Counted from the first letter of the stretch, positions 23,104 to 33,042 are shown. The stretch is 36,924 nucleotides of DNA from Elusimicrobiota bacterium (GCA_003553445.1 PWEK01000009.1:1-36924); one strand, 5' to 3'. Program-made: numbers and translations. The notes: generated from the letters alone by a model not told the origin.

Positions 23104-25976
23104 CTTATCTCTTCAAGATACTCACGGGCCCGCCTTGCCCACTCAGTATCCGGATAGTCTTCAATCACCCTGCTGTAATTCCCCCGGGCGGTTTCATAAT
23201 CTCCCTCAAGATGCTTGCTCCTTGCAGCCATGTATCTTGATTCGGCGGCAATCTCTGTATACCTTCCGTAAAGGTGGGGCACCTTAAGATACTCGCTTGC
23301 GGCAGAGGAGTAGTTGTCTTCAGAAAAATAAATATCAGCTATGCGTTTTCTGGCCTCCGCCGCAGTCTCCCGTGAAGATATAGCCGTAACTCTTTCAAAT
23401 ACTTCCCGGGCGCGCCCGTACTCCCCTCTTCTGTGATATCCCTTCCCTTCTTCCAGCAACAGTTTCGCCGCCGCTTCGGACTCGGGAAAAAGCTCTCTTA
23501 CTTTTTCTTCAGCTTCATCCGCTTCACTTTCTCTGTCTAACTCTCTTAAAGCAAGGCTCTTATAGTAGTACGATTCCGGGGCGTAATTCGAACCTGGAAA
23601 TTCTTCTATTACTTTCCTGTGCCATTCCACAGCCTCATCCATCTTTCTTATGTCATAATAGGTCTGCGCCGCGCGGAAATGAGCCTCCGCCGCCATTTCG
23701 TGGTCGGGAAATTCATCAATAAATCTCTTGAACTTATCCAGGGCTTCCTCAGTTTCTCCGTCTCGGAAGTAACTCCACCCGGCCCAGTATAGAGCCTCCG
23801 CCCTCACCGAATCCTCAGTGATATTCTCATACATTCTCATATATATATCAGCCGCTCTATCGTATATTCCTTCATCAAAATAATACTCGCCCATTCTATA
23901 GTAGATGTCTTTTGCCAGATCCGATTCCGGGTATTTTTCAAGAAACTCTTCATATATTTCCATCGCCTGTGAATATTTTCCTGCGGTCTGGTAACTCCAT
24001 CCCGCATTATAAAGGGCGTGCAGAGCGGCTTCTGTATCGGGAAACTCATCCATAACCTCCTGATACTGCTGAACTGCTTCTTCGTATTTTTCCTCATTGT
24101 AAAGAGCGTCACCGGCCCTCAAAAGCACATCCGGAGCAAGCCTGTGATTGCGGAAGTTCCTGTAAAACTTTCTGAAAAGCTGACGCGCCCTGCCAAAATT
24201 CTCAAGCCTGAAATGACTCCACGCCTCATAATAAAGAGCAACCTCATCATAATCCGAATCAGGGTATTTCTCAAGAAGATCCCTCATAACCTCACTGCTG
24301 TTTTGAAAATCCCCGTCTCTGTAATAGGCGTAACCTATCTGAAACCTTACTTCCGGCGTCTCTTCAAGCTTTGAATAGGCCTCAACTGCATCGGCATACC
24401 TGCGCATTCTGAAGAGCGAATTTCCCAGGCCTATTCCGGCCCTGAATATAACCTCCCTGTCAGAAGCCTCCTGATAGACCTCACTGTAAATCCTCCTGGA
24501 TTCTTCATAATTGCCTTCTCTGTAATATGTCGTAGCAAGGGCCAGGTGAGAGCGGTCATAAACTTCGCTGTCCGGATAACTTTGCATTATCTTTCTCAGC
24601 CTGGAGCGAGCCATGCCGTAACTCTCCATTTCAATAAATGACTCAGCCGAGTAATAATGAGCCCTGGGGACAAGCATGTGTTCAGGGTTTTTTTCTATGA
24701 ACTCATCCATTACCTCCACAGACTCATCGTATTTTCCCGAGTTAAAAAGACTCATCCCCTGCCAGAAAAGAGCCCGGTCGACAAAAGGGCTCCTGGGATA
24801 AAACTCCACAACCCTTCCATATTCAACGGCAGCCCTGGAGAAAGCCCTGTCATAATAATACGCATTAGCCAGTAGAAACTGAGCCGAAGCAGCCTTGTCG
24901 GAATGCGGATAATCCTGAATAAATTCGCTGAAACCCCTTGCCGCCCTTGTATGTTCCCCAAGCTTAAGCCAGCTCCAGTTTATTGAATAGCGGGCAGACC
25001 GGGTAAGGTCATGATAGGGGTATCTCTCAGCAAATTCCTCCCAGTGCCTGACCGCAAGACCGTATTTCTCTTGAATATAATAGCTTTCCCCAATCTGAAA
25101 ATCAGCGCTCGCCGCCAGATCTTCCGGGATTTCCGACTCAGATATTATTTTTTCAAACTCCCGCCTGGCGCTCTCATACCTCTCTTCTTCCATATAGCTC
25201 TCTGCCACCTTAAACATTGCCTCATAATAATAATCCGAATCCGGAAGTTCGGAAATTATCATTTCAAGTATATCCCGGGCCTCCGAATAGCTTCCCGTTT
25301 CAATCAGGCTTAGCGCCCTGTAATAGAGAGCTTCCGCTCTTATTTCATCAGGGGTATCCTCATCCGAAACCTCCCTCAGCGACTCCGCTGCCGTATCATA
25401 CCTTCCGGCATTATAATAGGATAACCCTATGGACAAAAGGGCATAATAGACATATTCGCTTTCAGGATATTCCTCAACAAACATCTCAAAATTCTCTGCC
25501 GCATCGAAGTACTCCCCTGCGGCGAATCTGCTGTCAGCCTTGAAATAAAGCGCATCCTCACGCAGGTTGGAATCAGGATATTTTTCTATAAAATCCTCAT
25601 AAAGCTTTGCAGCCTCCCCGTATCTTCCCTCATAATACCTGGTATCAGCCATCAGAATCGCCGCATGCCTTGAAGCCGGCGTCCCGGGATAATCTATTTT
25701 CAGCTCTTCAAAGACCTCAAAAGCTTCGGAAAAGTCAGAGGTTTCCAGCATGGTCTTGCCAAGATAAAGCCGGACATTCATTATCTCAGGACCGTCAGAA
25801 TAGTTTCTGATATACTCCTCAAACTTCTGGCGTGCTATGCTGTAGTTTCCTTCTCTGTAAAGGTTAAGCCCGAATTCATAGAGCCTGCCCGGATCCTCTC
25901 CGGGAGCAGGCATGGCTGCGCCGGATGCAGCGCAGATGACAACTAAAGTCAGAAAAAGAAAATATTTTTTTATCAT
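23100..25976 (-). CDS. Giant secreted tetratricopeptide-repeat protein
   Basis: The protein has 958 residues. A signal peptide at the N-terminus (FLFLTLVVICAASGAAMPAPG) suggests export, with no lipobox cysteine placed for a lipoprotein. The rest is about 25 tandem TPR-like units of roughly 37 residues, each ending with a YPxS/D-like turn (for example KYPDSNLREDALYFKADSRF), of the kind found in YbgF and BamD. Such superhelices bind other proteins. The gene runs on from uvrA (5 bases after) and overlaps the barrel gene start as ATGA. In the block with the barrel and the Ton motor, it is likely a periplasmic or outer-membrane scaffold for that complex. The exact partner is unknown. No enzymatic domain is seen. 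Confidence 0.85.
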   Translation of the reverse strand: MIKKYFLFLTLVVICAASGAAMPAPGEDPGRLYEFGLNLYREGNYSIARQKFEEYIRNYSDGPEIMNVRLYLGKTMLETSDFSEAFEVFEELKIDYPGTPASRHAAILMADTRYYEGRYGEAAKLYEDFIEKYPDSNLREDALYFKADSRFAAGEYFDAAENFEMFVEEYPESEYVYYALLSIGLSYYNAGRYDTAAESLREVSDEDTPDEIRAEALYYRALSLIETGSYSEARDILEMIISELPDSDYYYEAMFKVAESYMEEERYESARREFEKIISESEIPEDLAASADFQIGESYYIQEKYGLAVRHWEEFAERYPYHDLTRSARYSINWSWLKLGEHTRAARGFSEFIQDYPHSDKAASAQFLLANAYYYDRAFSRAAVEYGRVVEFYPRSPFVDRALFWQGMSLFNSGKYDESVEVMDEFIEKNPEHMLVPRAHYYSAESFIEMESYGMARSRLRKIMQSYPDSEVYDRSHLALATTYYREGNYEESRRIYSEVYQEASDREVIFRAGIGLGNSLFRMRRYADAVEAYSKLEETPEVRFQIGYAYYRDGDFQNSSEVMRDLLEKYPDSDYDEVALYYEAWSHFRLENFGRARQLFRKFYRNFRNHRLAPDVLLRAGDALYNEEKYEEAVQQYQEVMDEFPDTEAALHALYNAGWSYQTAGKYSQAMEIYEEFLEKYPESDLAKDIYYRMGEYYFDEGIYDRAADIYMRMYENITEDSVRAEALYWAGWSYFRDGETEEALDKFKRFIDEFPDHEMAAEAHFRAAQTYYDIRKMDEAVEWHRKVIEEFPGSNYAPESYYYKSLALRELDRESEADEAEEKVRELFPESEAAAKLLLEEGKGYHRRGEYGRAREVFERVTAISSRETAAEARKRIADIYFSEDNYSSAASEYLKVPHLYGRYTEIAAESRYMAARSKHLEGDYETARGNYSRVIEDYPDTEWARRAREYLEEIR

Positions 25977-25981
25977 TTTAA

Positions 25982-28846
25982 TTACCGTTTTCCTCTTAGA
26001 TATTTCTTCAGGAATTTACCTGTATAACTTCGCTGATATTTTATCAAGTTTAAAGGCTTCGCGCAAACAACCACCCGACCCCCCGAGCTGCCTCCTTCCG
26101 GCCCCATATCAATAATCAGGTCAGCATTCTTTATAACATCCATATTGTGCTCTATAACAACAACCGTGTTTCCCCTGTCAACAAGAGAATGAAGAACAGA
26201 AAGAAGGTATTTAACATCATCGGAGTGAAGTCCGGTTGTGGGTTCATCCAGAATATAAAGGGTTTCTCCCGAACTCTTTTTTGACAGCTCTCTTGCAAGC
26301 TTTATCCTCTGGGCCTCTCCCCCCGAAAGTGTTGTTGAGGGCTGCCCCAGCTTTACATAGCCCAGTCCGACATCGGCAAGCGTCTGAAGTGTTGATTTCA
26401 CAGAAGGAATCCGGGAGAAAAAATCAAGGGCTTCATCCACCGTCATCTCCATAACATCATGGATGTTTTTTCCCCTGTATTTTATCTGCAGCGTTGCGTC
26501 TGTGTACTTCTTTCCGCCGCAGGATTCACAGGGAACATAAATGTCCGGCAGAAAATGCATTTCAAGCTTAATCTCCCCCTGTCCCTTGCACTTGGCGCAG
26601 GTTCCCTTCTTCACATTGAAGGAAAACCTCCCTTTTGAGTAGCCCCTGGCCCTGCTTTCCGGAAGCCTGGCAAAAAGTTCCCTTATGGGAGTCAGCACTT
26701 TAGTGTAGGTTGCCGGGTTTGAACGGGGAGTCTTTCCAATAGGAGTCTGGTCAATATTTATAATATTCTTTATATTATCAGCCCCCTCGATCTTTTTATA
26801 GCTGCCCGGATAAAAGGAAGCGGACGGGTTTTTTTCCTTTTTAAGGGCCTTATATAAAATCTCTTCCACAAGCGTACTTTTACCCGAACCTGAAACACCG
26901 GTGACGCAGATAAGTAGTCCCAGGGGGAAATCCACGTCTATTTTTTTTAAGTTATGCTGGGAGCACCCTTTCAAACTTATTTTTTTCCCGCCGGGTTCTC
27001 TTGTTTTATCAGGCATCGGGATATTTTTCCCTCCTGTAAAATAATCCGCTGTAATTGAATTTTTCGCCTCGCTGAATTTATCCCTGCTGCCGGAATAAAC
27101 AACCTCTCCCCCGTTCAGTCCCGCTCCGGGCCCCAGGTCAACTATATAGTCCGCCTCCTGGATTGTAACGGGGTCATGCTCCACAACAACAACCGTGTTT
27201 CCGAGCTCCTGAAGTCTTTTGAGCGACCTTAGCAAACGCGCCGTATCCCTGGCATGCAGCCCCACCGTAGGCTCATCCAGAATATATATGACTCCTACGA
27301 GCGAGGAGCCGATCTGCGTAGCCAGCCTGATTCTTTCAGACTCTCCGGAAGAAAGGGTGCTTGCTTTCCTGTCCAGAGAAACATAATCCACGCCCACATC
27401 TATCAGAAAACCCAGCCGGGACGTAAGCTCGCTCAATATTTTCCCGGCAATCTTCATTTCAAAATCAGAAAACCCCTTCTTTACTTTTTCGATGCTTTCT
27501 TTCAGGGAGTTTACGGGCATTGCAGTAAGCTCTGCAATATTCTTCCCGCCAACTGTAACTGAAAGAACCTCTTTCTTCAGACGGCTGCCTCCGCATGAGG
27601 GGCAATCCATCTCGCGCATATATTCATTCTGAATTTTATCTCTTACATAAGAAGAATCGGTCTGAAGATGTCTTCTCGTAAGCTGCGAAATCACCCCTTC
27701 AAACCTCTGGCTTTTCCGGTATACCCTCCCCCCTTTCTGCAGAACAAACTCATACTCTTTATCAGAGCCGTAAAGAAGCGCGCGGCGGGCTTTTTTCTTA
27801 AGGCTCTTAAAAGGGGTGTCCAGGCTGAACCCCATCTCTGAGGCAAGGGTGGCAACCATCTGCATTGCATACCTTCTGGCTGAGGCCTGCCACCTGCGCC
27901 TCCTGGTTGTTATCGGGGCGCTCCAGGGTTTCAATGCCCCCTGGTTTATCGAAAGGTTTTTATCCGGAACCACAAGGTCTTCATCCACCACCAGCTTAAC
28001 CCCAAGCCCCGAACATTCTTCGCAGGCTCCGAACGGAGAGTTAAACGAAAAATTCCTCGGTTCTATCTCCTCAACGCTTATACCGCAGAGAGCGCAGGCG
28101 TAATGTTTGGAAAAAACCTCAGCTGAATCTTTGGATTTCACCTCTGCCGTTCCGCCGGATTCTTTCAGGGCAAGTTCAATTGAATCGGTAATTCTCTCAA
28201 TTCCTGACGAACTGCCGGCAGGGGTAAGTCTGTCAACAACAATTTTTATGTCATGCTTTCTGTTTTTATCCAGCTCAATTTTTTCCTCAAGAGAATAAGG
28301 TTTTCCGTCAATTTCCACACTTATGAAGCCCTCTCCCCTGAGGCGGTCAAAAAGCTCCCTGTACGCCCCCTTTCTGCCCCTTACCAGCGGGGCCATTATT
28401 TGTATTTTCTTGTTTTCATAATATTCCAGTATCTTTTTAACTATCTCATCCACAGACTGTGATTTTATCATCCTTCCGCATTTTGGGCAGTGAGGAACGC
28501 CGACCCTGGCAAAGAGCAGCCTGAGATAATCGTATATTTCCGTAAGGGTTCCTACCGTAGAGCGGGGATTATACCCCGGGCCCTTCTGCTGTATGGCCAC
28601 GGCCGGAGGTATCCCCGTAATGGAATCTACATCGGGCTTCTTCATCTGCCCCAGGAACTGCCTTGCATAGGAAGAAAGCGACTCCACATACCTGCGCTGC
28701 CCCTCCGCATACAGAGTATCAAAAGCCAGGGAAGACTTCCCCGAACCCGAAACCCCGGTTACGACAATAAAACTGTTTCTGGGCAGCTCCAGGTCAATAT
28801 CCTTAAGATTATGCTCCCTCGCCCCCTTCACAACAAGCCTCTTCAC
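25982..28846 (-). CDS. uvrA: Excinuclease ABC subunit A
   Basis: The protein has 954 residues, the usual length, and is the damage-recognition ATPase of nucleotide excision repair. The first Walker A is GVSGSGKSS (31-39), followed by the YARQFLGQMKKPDVDSI segment. The first zinc module is C251-x2-C254 ... C275-x2-C278, with an extra CPKC at 120-123. The N-terminal ABC signature is LSSGESERIRLA. The second half has a further Walker A (GVSGSGKST), a CAKCKGQGEI...CESCGG zinc module and LSGGEAQRIKLA. Both ILDEPTVGLHARD and ILDEPTTGLHSDD Walker B segments are present. The GTG at 28846 follows a GGGGGG ribosome binding site. No uvrB or uvrC is in the window. Confidence 0.97.
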   Translation of the reverse strand: MKRLVVKGAREHNLKDIDLELPRNSFIVVTGVSGSGKSSLAFDTLYAEGQRRYVESLSSYARQFLGQMKKPDVDSITGIPPAVAIQQKGPGYNPRSTVGTLTEIYDYLRLLFARVGVPHCPKCGRMIKSQSVDEIVKKILEYYENKKIQIMAPLVRGRKGAYRELFDRLRGEGFISVEIDGKPYSLEEKIELDKNRKHDIKIVVDRLTPAGSSSGIERITDSIELALKESGGTAEVKSKDSAEVFSKHYACALCGISVEEIEPRNFSFNSPFGACEECSGLGVKLVVDEDLVVPDKNLSINQGALKPWSAPITTRRRRWQASARRYAMQMVATLASEMGFSLDTPFKSLKKKARRALLYGSDKEYEFVLQKGGRVYRKSQRFEGVISQLTRRHLQTDSSYVRDKIQNEYMREMDCPSCGGSRLKKEVLSVTVGGKNIAELTAMPVNSLKESIEKVKKGFSDFEMKIAGKILSELTSRLGFLIDVGVDYVSLDRKASTLSSGESERIRLATQIGSSLVGVIYILDEPTVGLHARDTARLLRSLKRLQELGNTVVVVEHDPVTIQEADYIVDLGPGAGLNGGEVVYSGSRDKFSEAKNSITADYFTGGKNIPMPDKTREPGGKKISLKGCSQHNLKKIDVDFPLGLLICVTGVSGSGKSTLVEEILYKALKKEKNPSASFYPGSYKKIEGADNIKNIINIDQTPIGKTPRSNPATYTKVLTPIRELFARLPESRARGYSKGRFSFNVKKGTCAKCKGQGEIKLEMHFLPDIYVPCESCGGKKYTDATLQIKYRGKNIHDVMEMTVDEALDFFSRIPSVKSTLQTLADVGLGYVKLGQPSTTLSGGEAQRIKLARELSKKSSGETLYILDEPTTGLHSDDVKYLLSVLHSLVDRGNTVVVIEHNMDVIKNADLIIDMGPEGGSSGGRVVVCAKPLNLIKYQRSYTGKFLKKYLRGKR

Positions 28847-28879
28847 AACACCCCCCTCACAACAAACCGGACTTGTACT

Positions 28880-30472
28880 TTATGACTTATTCTTTCCGTC
28901 ATTTTTGTTCCGCCTTACTTTTATCACCGTGTTTTTCCTCTGCTCTTCTAACTTTTCCGGATGATTGATATTGTAATGAAGGCCGCGGCTCTCCTTCCTG
29001 GAGGCCGCGCTCCTTATTATTATTTTCGCCACATCCAGAAGATTCCTCATCTCGACAAGGCCGGGAGTTATAATATAATTCCAGTAATGGTAATTTACAT
29101 CTTTCTCTATTATTTTCAACCTCTTTACAGCTTCTTTCAGGCGGTAATCAGACCTGACAACCCCTACGTAATTCCACATAACCCTCCTCAATGACTCCCA
29201 GTTCTGCTCAATAAAAACCTTTTCCTCCGGAAGTCTGCTTCCTGTATATTTCCACTCTCGAGACTCAGCATGACAGACACCCGAAATTTCCCTTTTCAGT
29301 TTGGAGGCAGCCCGCTTTGAATATACCAGCGCCTCCAGAAGAGAGTTTGAAGCAAGCCTGTTTGCCCCGTGAAGCCCGGTATGAGAAGCCTCGCCCAGAA
29401 CCGACAGCCCGGGAATCGAACTTGAACCGCAATCATCCACGTCTATACCGCCGCAGCAGTAATGCGCCGCAGGAACCACCGGAATATTTTCTTTAGTAAT
29501 ATCTATATTCAGAGATTTCAGCTTTTTGTAAATAGTGGGAAACCTCTTTTTTATGAACTTCGGGCTTCTGCGGGATTGAATGTCAAGATACAGGTGCTTC
29601 AGCCCCTTTTTCTTCATTTCGCTGTCAATAGCCCTTGCCACAACATCACGCGGAGCAAGTTCTCCCCTTTCATCATAGTTTTTCATAAACTCCTCTCCCG
29701 AAGAGTTCACAAGCACGGCCCCTTCCCCTCTCATCGTCTCTGTAATCAGAAAAGACTTCTCTTTAGGCGAATAAAGACAGGTAGGGTGGAACTGAATGAA
29801 TTCCATGTTTACCGCTGCGGCGCCCGCCCTGTAGGCCATAGCTATCCCGTCTCCCGTTGCCACGTTTGGATTAGATGTATAAAGATACACCTTACCGCAC
29901 CCCCCGCTGCAGAGCACCACCTCTTTTGCCAGAAAGGTCTTCACCTTCAAGGTTTTATTATCCAGCACATAACAACCGACACACCTGCCGTTTTCGATTA
30001 TAAGGTTAACCGCCGTATGATTAGAGAATATTTTTCTTCCTTTCTCTTTGTTTTTTTCTAGCAGTTTTCTTTCTACTTCCTCTCCGGTCCTGTCATCTCT
30101 GTGAAGTATCCTGCGTTTTGAATGGCCTCCTTCACGGCCCAGGCGGGGACTTCTGTTTCCACCCGTAAAACTCACGCCCCATCTTTTTAAATCCTCTATG
30201 GCTGAAGGAGCCGAGTTTACCACCCGCCTGACCGTGGATATATCACATAGGCCGTCCCCGGCCAGAAGGGTGTCGCGCACATGCTCTTCAAATGAATCCC
30301 CGGCATCGGTAACGCAGGCTATTCCTCCCTGTGCGCGAAAGCTTGAAGAATCCTCGGGATGGGATTTTGTTACAAAGACAGTTGAAATATCTTTATCAAA
30401 GTAAAGAGAAAGAGACAGGCCGGCAACACCGGTTCCAACAATAAGGATATCACTTTTATAAATCCCGGGCAT
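28880..30472 (-). CDS. nadB: L-aspartate oxidase
   Basis: The protein has 530 residues from the ATG at 30472, which overlaps the nadA stop as TGATG; a TTG one codon earlier is less likely. NadB oxidises L-aspartate to iminoaspartate with FAD, using oxygen or, under anaerobic conditions, fumarate. The dinucleotide-binding GTGVAG is at 13-18. Family segments follow: SSFRAQGGIACV, FIQFHPTCLY, ETMRGEGAVLVN and a C-terminal HGANRLASNSLLEALVYSKRA. The product is passed to NadA, encoded immediately upstream. The last 60 residues are rich in Arg and Lys. Length and motifs match well. Confidence 0.95.
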   Translation of the reverse strand: MPGIYKSDILIVGTGVAGLSLSLYFDKDISTVFVTKSHPEDSSSFRAQGGIACVTDAGDSFEEHVRDTLLAGDGLCDISTVRRVVNSAPSAIEDLKRWGVSFTGGNRSPRLGREGGHSKRRILHRDDRTGEEVERKLLEKNKEKGRKIFSNHTAVNLIIENGRCVGCYVLDNKTLKVKTFLAKEVVLCSGGCGKVYLYTSNPNVATGDGIAMAYRAGAAAVNMEFIQFHPTCLYSPKEKSFLITETMRGEGAVLVNSSGEEFMKNYDERGELAPRDVVARAIDSEMKKKGLKHLYLDIQSRRSPKFIKKRFPTIYKKLKSLNIDITKENIPVVPAAHYCCGGIDVDDCGSSSIPGLSVLGEASHTGLHGANRLASNSLLEALVYSKRAASKLKREISGVCHAESREWKYTGSRLPEEKVFIEQNWESLRRVMWNYVGVVRSDYRLKEAVKRLKIIEKDVNYHYWNYIITPGLVEMRNLLDVAKIIIRSAASRKESRGLHYNINHPEKLEEQRKNTVIKVRRNKNDGKNKS

Positions 30473-31371
30473 CAAACAATTTCAAGCATCCGGTAAAGCG
30501 CTTTCCTTGCGGAAGATAGAACTTCTCCGGGAACCTGCACCCCATCTGAATCTTCAGCTGAAAGAAGGCTCTTTTTTACTTTTTCAAGGTTTGTTTTTTT
30601 CATGTTGCTGCATATCATTGATTCACTCACGGGAATAAATTCCCTGTCAGGGAATTCTCTTTTCAGGGGATATATCATTCCCGCCTCGGTCCCGACAAGG
30701 AATTTATTTTTCCCTTCGTTTTTCCTCACGACATCAAACATGCCTCCGGTGGAACAAATAAAATCAGCCAGCTCAAGAACCTCCCGTCTGCACTCAGGAT
30801 GAGCCATAAAAACAGCGCCGGGGTTTTCACTCTTTGCCTTTTCAACATCACCCTTTCTCAGGTTATCATGTACCAGGCAGAAGCCCTCCCACGGTATAAT
30901 TTCCTTTTCGGTATGCCGGGAAACATAATCAGCGAGATTCCTGTCCGGTATAAAGATAACCCTCTCCTCTTTAAGTGAGTTTACAACCTTAACCGCATTT
31001 GAAGAAGTACAGCAGATATCGCTTTCGGCTTTCACATCAGCAGTCGTATTAACATATGTAACCACCGCCGCGCCGGGGTATTCTTTTCTTATATCCCTGA
31101 TCTCCCGGGGGGTTATCATTTCCGCCATGGGGCAGGTGGCATCCTCAACGGGAAGAAGCACTTTTTTTTCCGGAGAGAGAATTTTAGCCGTTTCAGCCAT
31201 AAAATCAACCCCGCAAAAAACAATTACATCTTTATCTGTATCTGCCGCTTTCCTTGAAAGCCCCAGTGAATCCCCGCAAAAATCAGCAATATCCTGGACT
31301 TCCGGAATCTGGTAATTATGAGCAAGTATCACCGCATTATTTTTTTCTTTAAGATTTTCTAAACTATTCAT
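30472..31371 (-). CDS. nadA: Quinolinate synthase
   Basis: The protein has 299 residues, the short class of NadA. It condenses iminoaspartate with dihydroxyacetone phosphate into quinolinate with a [4Fe-4S] cluster. The three cluster cysteines are C80 (DATCPMAEM), C165 (WEGFCLVHD) and C254 (SMICSNMKK), the same pattern as in the Thermotoga and Pyrococcus enzymes. The AHNYQ start (residues 17-21) and VTYVNTTADVKAESDICCTSS segments match the family. The ATG overlaps panC by eight bases. nadC, the last step to nicotinate mononucleotide, is not in the window. Confidence 0.96.
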   Translation of the reverse strand: MNSLENLKEKNNAVILAHNYQIPEVQDIADFCGDSLGLSRKAADTDKDVIVFCGVDFMAETAKILSPEKKVLLPVEDATCPMAEMITPREIRDIRKEYPGAAVVTYVNTTADVKAESDICCTSSNAVKVVNSLKEERVIFIPDRNLADYVSRHTEKEIIPWEGFCLVHDNLRKGDVEKAKSENPGAVFMAHPECRREVLELADFICSTGGMFDVVRKNEGKNKFLVGTEAGMIYPLKREFPDREFIPVSESMICSNMKKTNLEKVKKSLLSAEDSDGVQVPGEVLSSARKALYRMLEIV

Positions 31372-32203
31372 CTACAATAATATTATCTATCAGGCGCGCT
31401 TTACCAATCTTAACGGCTGCCGCAAGCAGAACTTTTCCCGAGACTTTTTTTCTGGCCCTTAATGTTTCCGTGTCATAAACACCAATATAATCTATTTCGG
31501 AACACGGAATATTCTCCCTGATCATCCGCTCCATTTCTTCCTTTACTCTTTTTCCGTCTACAGCGCCCTTTTGGATAATCTCCTTTCCCTTATTTAATGC
31601 CCTGAAAATAAACGGAGCCTGCTTTCTTTGCCGCTTATCCAGATAACTGTTTCTGGAAGAAACCGCCAGCCCGTCACTTTCCCTCACCGTATCACACATC
31701 ACAATATCAGTGTTAAAGTTCAGATCCCTGTTCATTCTTTCAATTACCTTAAACTGCTGATAATCCTTCTGACCGAAATAAGCCCTGTCCGGCTCAATTA
31801 TATTGAAAAGTTTTGCCACAACAGTGGTTACTCCGTCAAAATGACCCGGCCTGAAAGCGCCGCACATTAAATCGGTAATTCCGCTCACTTTTACATATGA
31901 GGAATGCTCTCTGTCATACATCTCTTCGGCATCCGGAGAAAACACCGCATCCGCTCCGGCATTTCTGCAAAGCCTCAAGTCCTCTTCAAAGGTTCTTGGA
32001 TAAGAGTCATAATCTTCGCCGGGGCCGAATTGAGCCGGGTTTACAAAAATACTTACTATTAATGCCCTATTTTCTTCTTTTGCCCTTTTTATTAAAGAAG
32101 CATGAGCAGTATGCAGGGCCCCCATAGTAGGCACCAGGCCTGCCGGATACGGCTGCTTTTTTCTTAAACTTTTTACTTCTTGAATCTTCCTCAGTATTTT
32201 CAC
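31364..32203 (-). CDS. panC: Pantothenate synthetase
   Basis: The protein has 279 residues and joins pantoate with beta-alanine using ATP. The nucleotidyltransferase motif is TMGALHTAHASLI, a variant of the usual HxGH with HTAH. The FVNPAQFGPGEDYDSYPRT, FRPGHFDGVTTVVAKLF and FGQKDYQQ segments are typical of the family. The LAVSSRNSYL loop stands in for KMSKS. The start is a GTG at 32203, two bases after the panB stop, with GAGG upstream. panD for beta-alanine is not in the window. The nadA gene overlaps its end. Confidence 0.95.
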   Translation of the reverse strand: MKILRKIQEVKSLRKKQPYPAGLVPTMGALHTAHASLIKRAKEENRALIVSIFVNPAQFGPGEDYDSYPRTFEEDLRLCRNAGADAVFSPDAEEMYDREHSSYVKVSGITDLMCGAFRPGHFDGVTTVVAKLFNIIEPDRAYFGQKDYQQFKVIERMNRDLNFNTDIVMCDTVRESDGLAVSSRNSYLDKRQRKQAPFIFRALNKGKEIIQKGAVDGKRVKEEMERMIRENIPCSEIDYIGVYDTETLRARKKVSGKVLLAAAVKIGKARLIDNIIVDE

Positions 32204-32205
32204 GT

Positions 32206-33003
32206 TTAATACGCCTCATCTTCCGACGGGAATTTCCTTTCTCTTACATCCTTTACATAACCCTCAACAGCCCCGGTAATTTCCCTCTCCAGGCGCGCAT
32301 ACCTTCTCACAAACCTTGGTTTGAAGTCAAGATTCAGCCCCAGCATATCATTTAAAACAAGTATCTGTCCGTCGCACCCCGCCCCGGCCCCGATGCCTAT
32401 TGTTGGAACGGAAAGGCTTTCAGTTATTTTTTTCGCAAGCTCCTGCGGAATTCCCTCAAGAACAACTGAAAAAACACCGGCTTCTTCAAGCATTCGGGCA
32501 TCTTTCATAATCTTTTCAGCCTGTTTTTCAGCTCTGCCCTGCACCCGGTATCCCCCCATCTTGTGAACCGACTGAGGCGTAAGCCCCAGGTGCCCCATAA
32601 CAGGGATATTGTTTTCAGTTATAAACCTCACCTTGTCGCAGACCGGACCTCCGCCTTCAATCTTCACCGCTTCCGCCCCGGCCTCGCTGAAAAGCCGCCC
32701 TGCATTTTCAAGGGCTTTTTCTTTATTCAAGTTAAAACTTAAAAACGGCATATCCGTTACAATCATAGCATCCGGCGCTGCTTTTTTTACCGCCTTTGTG
32801 TGATGAATCATATCCTCAACCGTAACCGGAATAGTATTCTCATAACCAAGTTCAACCATACCGACCGAATCACCAACAAGCACCATATCAACATCACATT
32901 TTGCTATAATCCTGGCCATTGAATATGAGTAGCAGGTAAGAGCCGCAATCGGCGTTCCCTCCTCTTTCATACGGCAGAGTTTTATTACATTTTTCTTTGA
33001 CAT
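32206..33003 (-). CDS. panB: 3-methyl-2-oxobutanoate hydroxymethyltransferase
   Basis: The protein has 265 residues and makes ketopantoate from alpha-ketoisovalerate and methylene-tetrahydrofolate. Family segments are LTCYSYSMARI, the metal site LVGDSVGMVELG, MIVTDMPFLSF, EGGGPV, MGHLGLTPQSVHKMGGYRVQGR and the GIGAGAGCDGQILVLNDMLGL signature. The ATG at 33003 follows CAGGAGG. It is the first gene of the long minus-strand run, with a candidate promoter just upstream. Pantoate is used by PanC, the next gene. Confidence 0.97.
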   Translation of the reverse strand: MSKKNVIKLCRMKEEGTPIAALTCYSYSMARIIAKCDVDMVLVGDSVGMVELGYENTIPVTVEDMIHHTKAVKKAAPDAMIVTDMPFLSFNLNKEKALENAGRLFSEAGAEAVKIEGGGPVCDKVRFITENNIPVMGHLGLTPQSVHKMGGYRVQGRAEKQAEKIMKDARMLEEAGVFSVVLEGIPQELAKKITESLSVPTIGIGAGAGCDGQILVLNDMLGLNLDFKPRFVRRYARLEREITGAVEGYVKDVRERKFPSEDEAY

Positions 33004-33042
33004 GGCAAATCCTCCTGAGTAATAATTATAAATTATTTAGTT

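Noticed and set aside
23100-25976. DNA tandem repeat or CRISPR-like array
   Set aside because: The periodicity is at the protein level; unit DNA sequences have diverged too far to be direct repeats or spacers.
29462-30061. 199-codon plus-strand frame opposite nadB
   Set aside because: It is antisense to a clear nadB, has no ribosome binding site and no recognisable domain.
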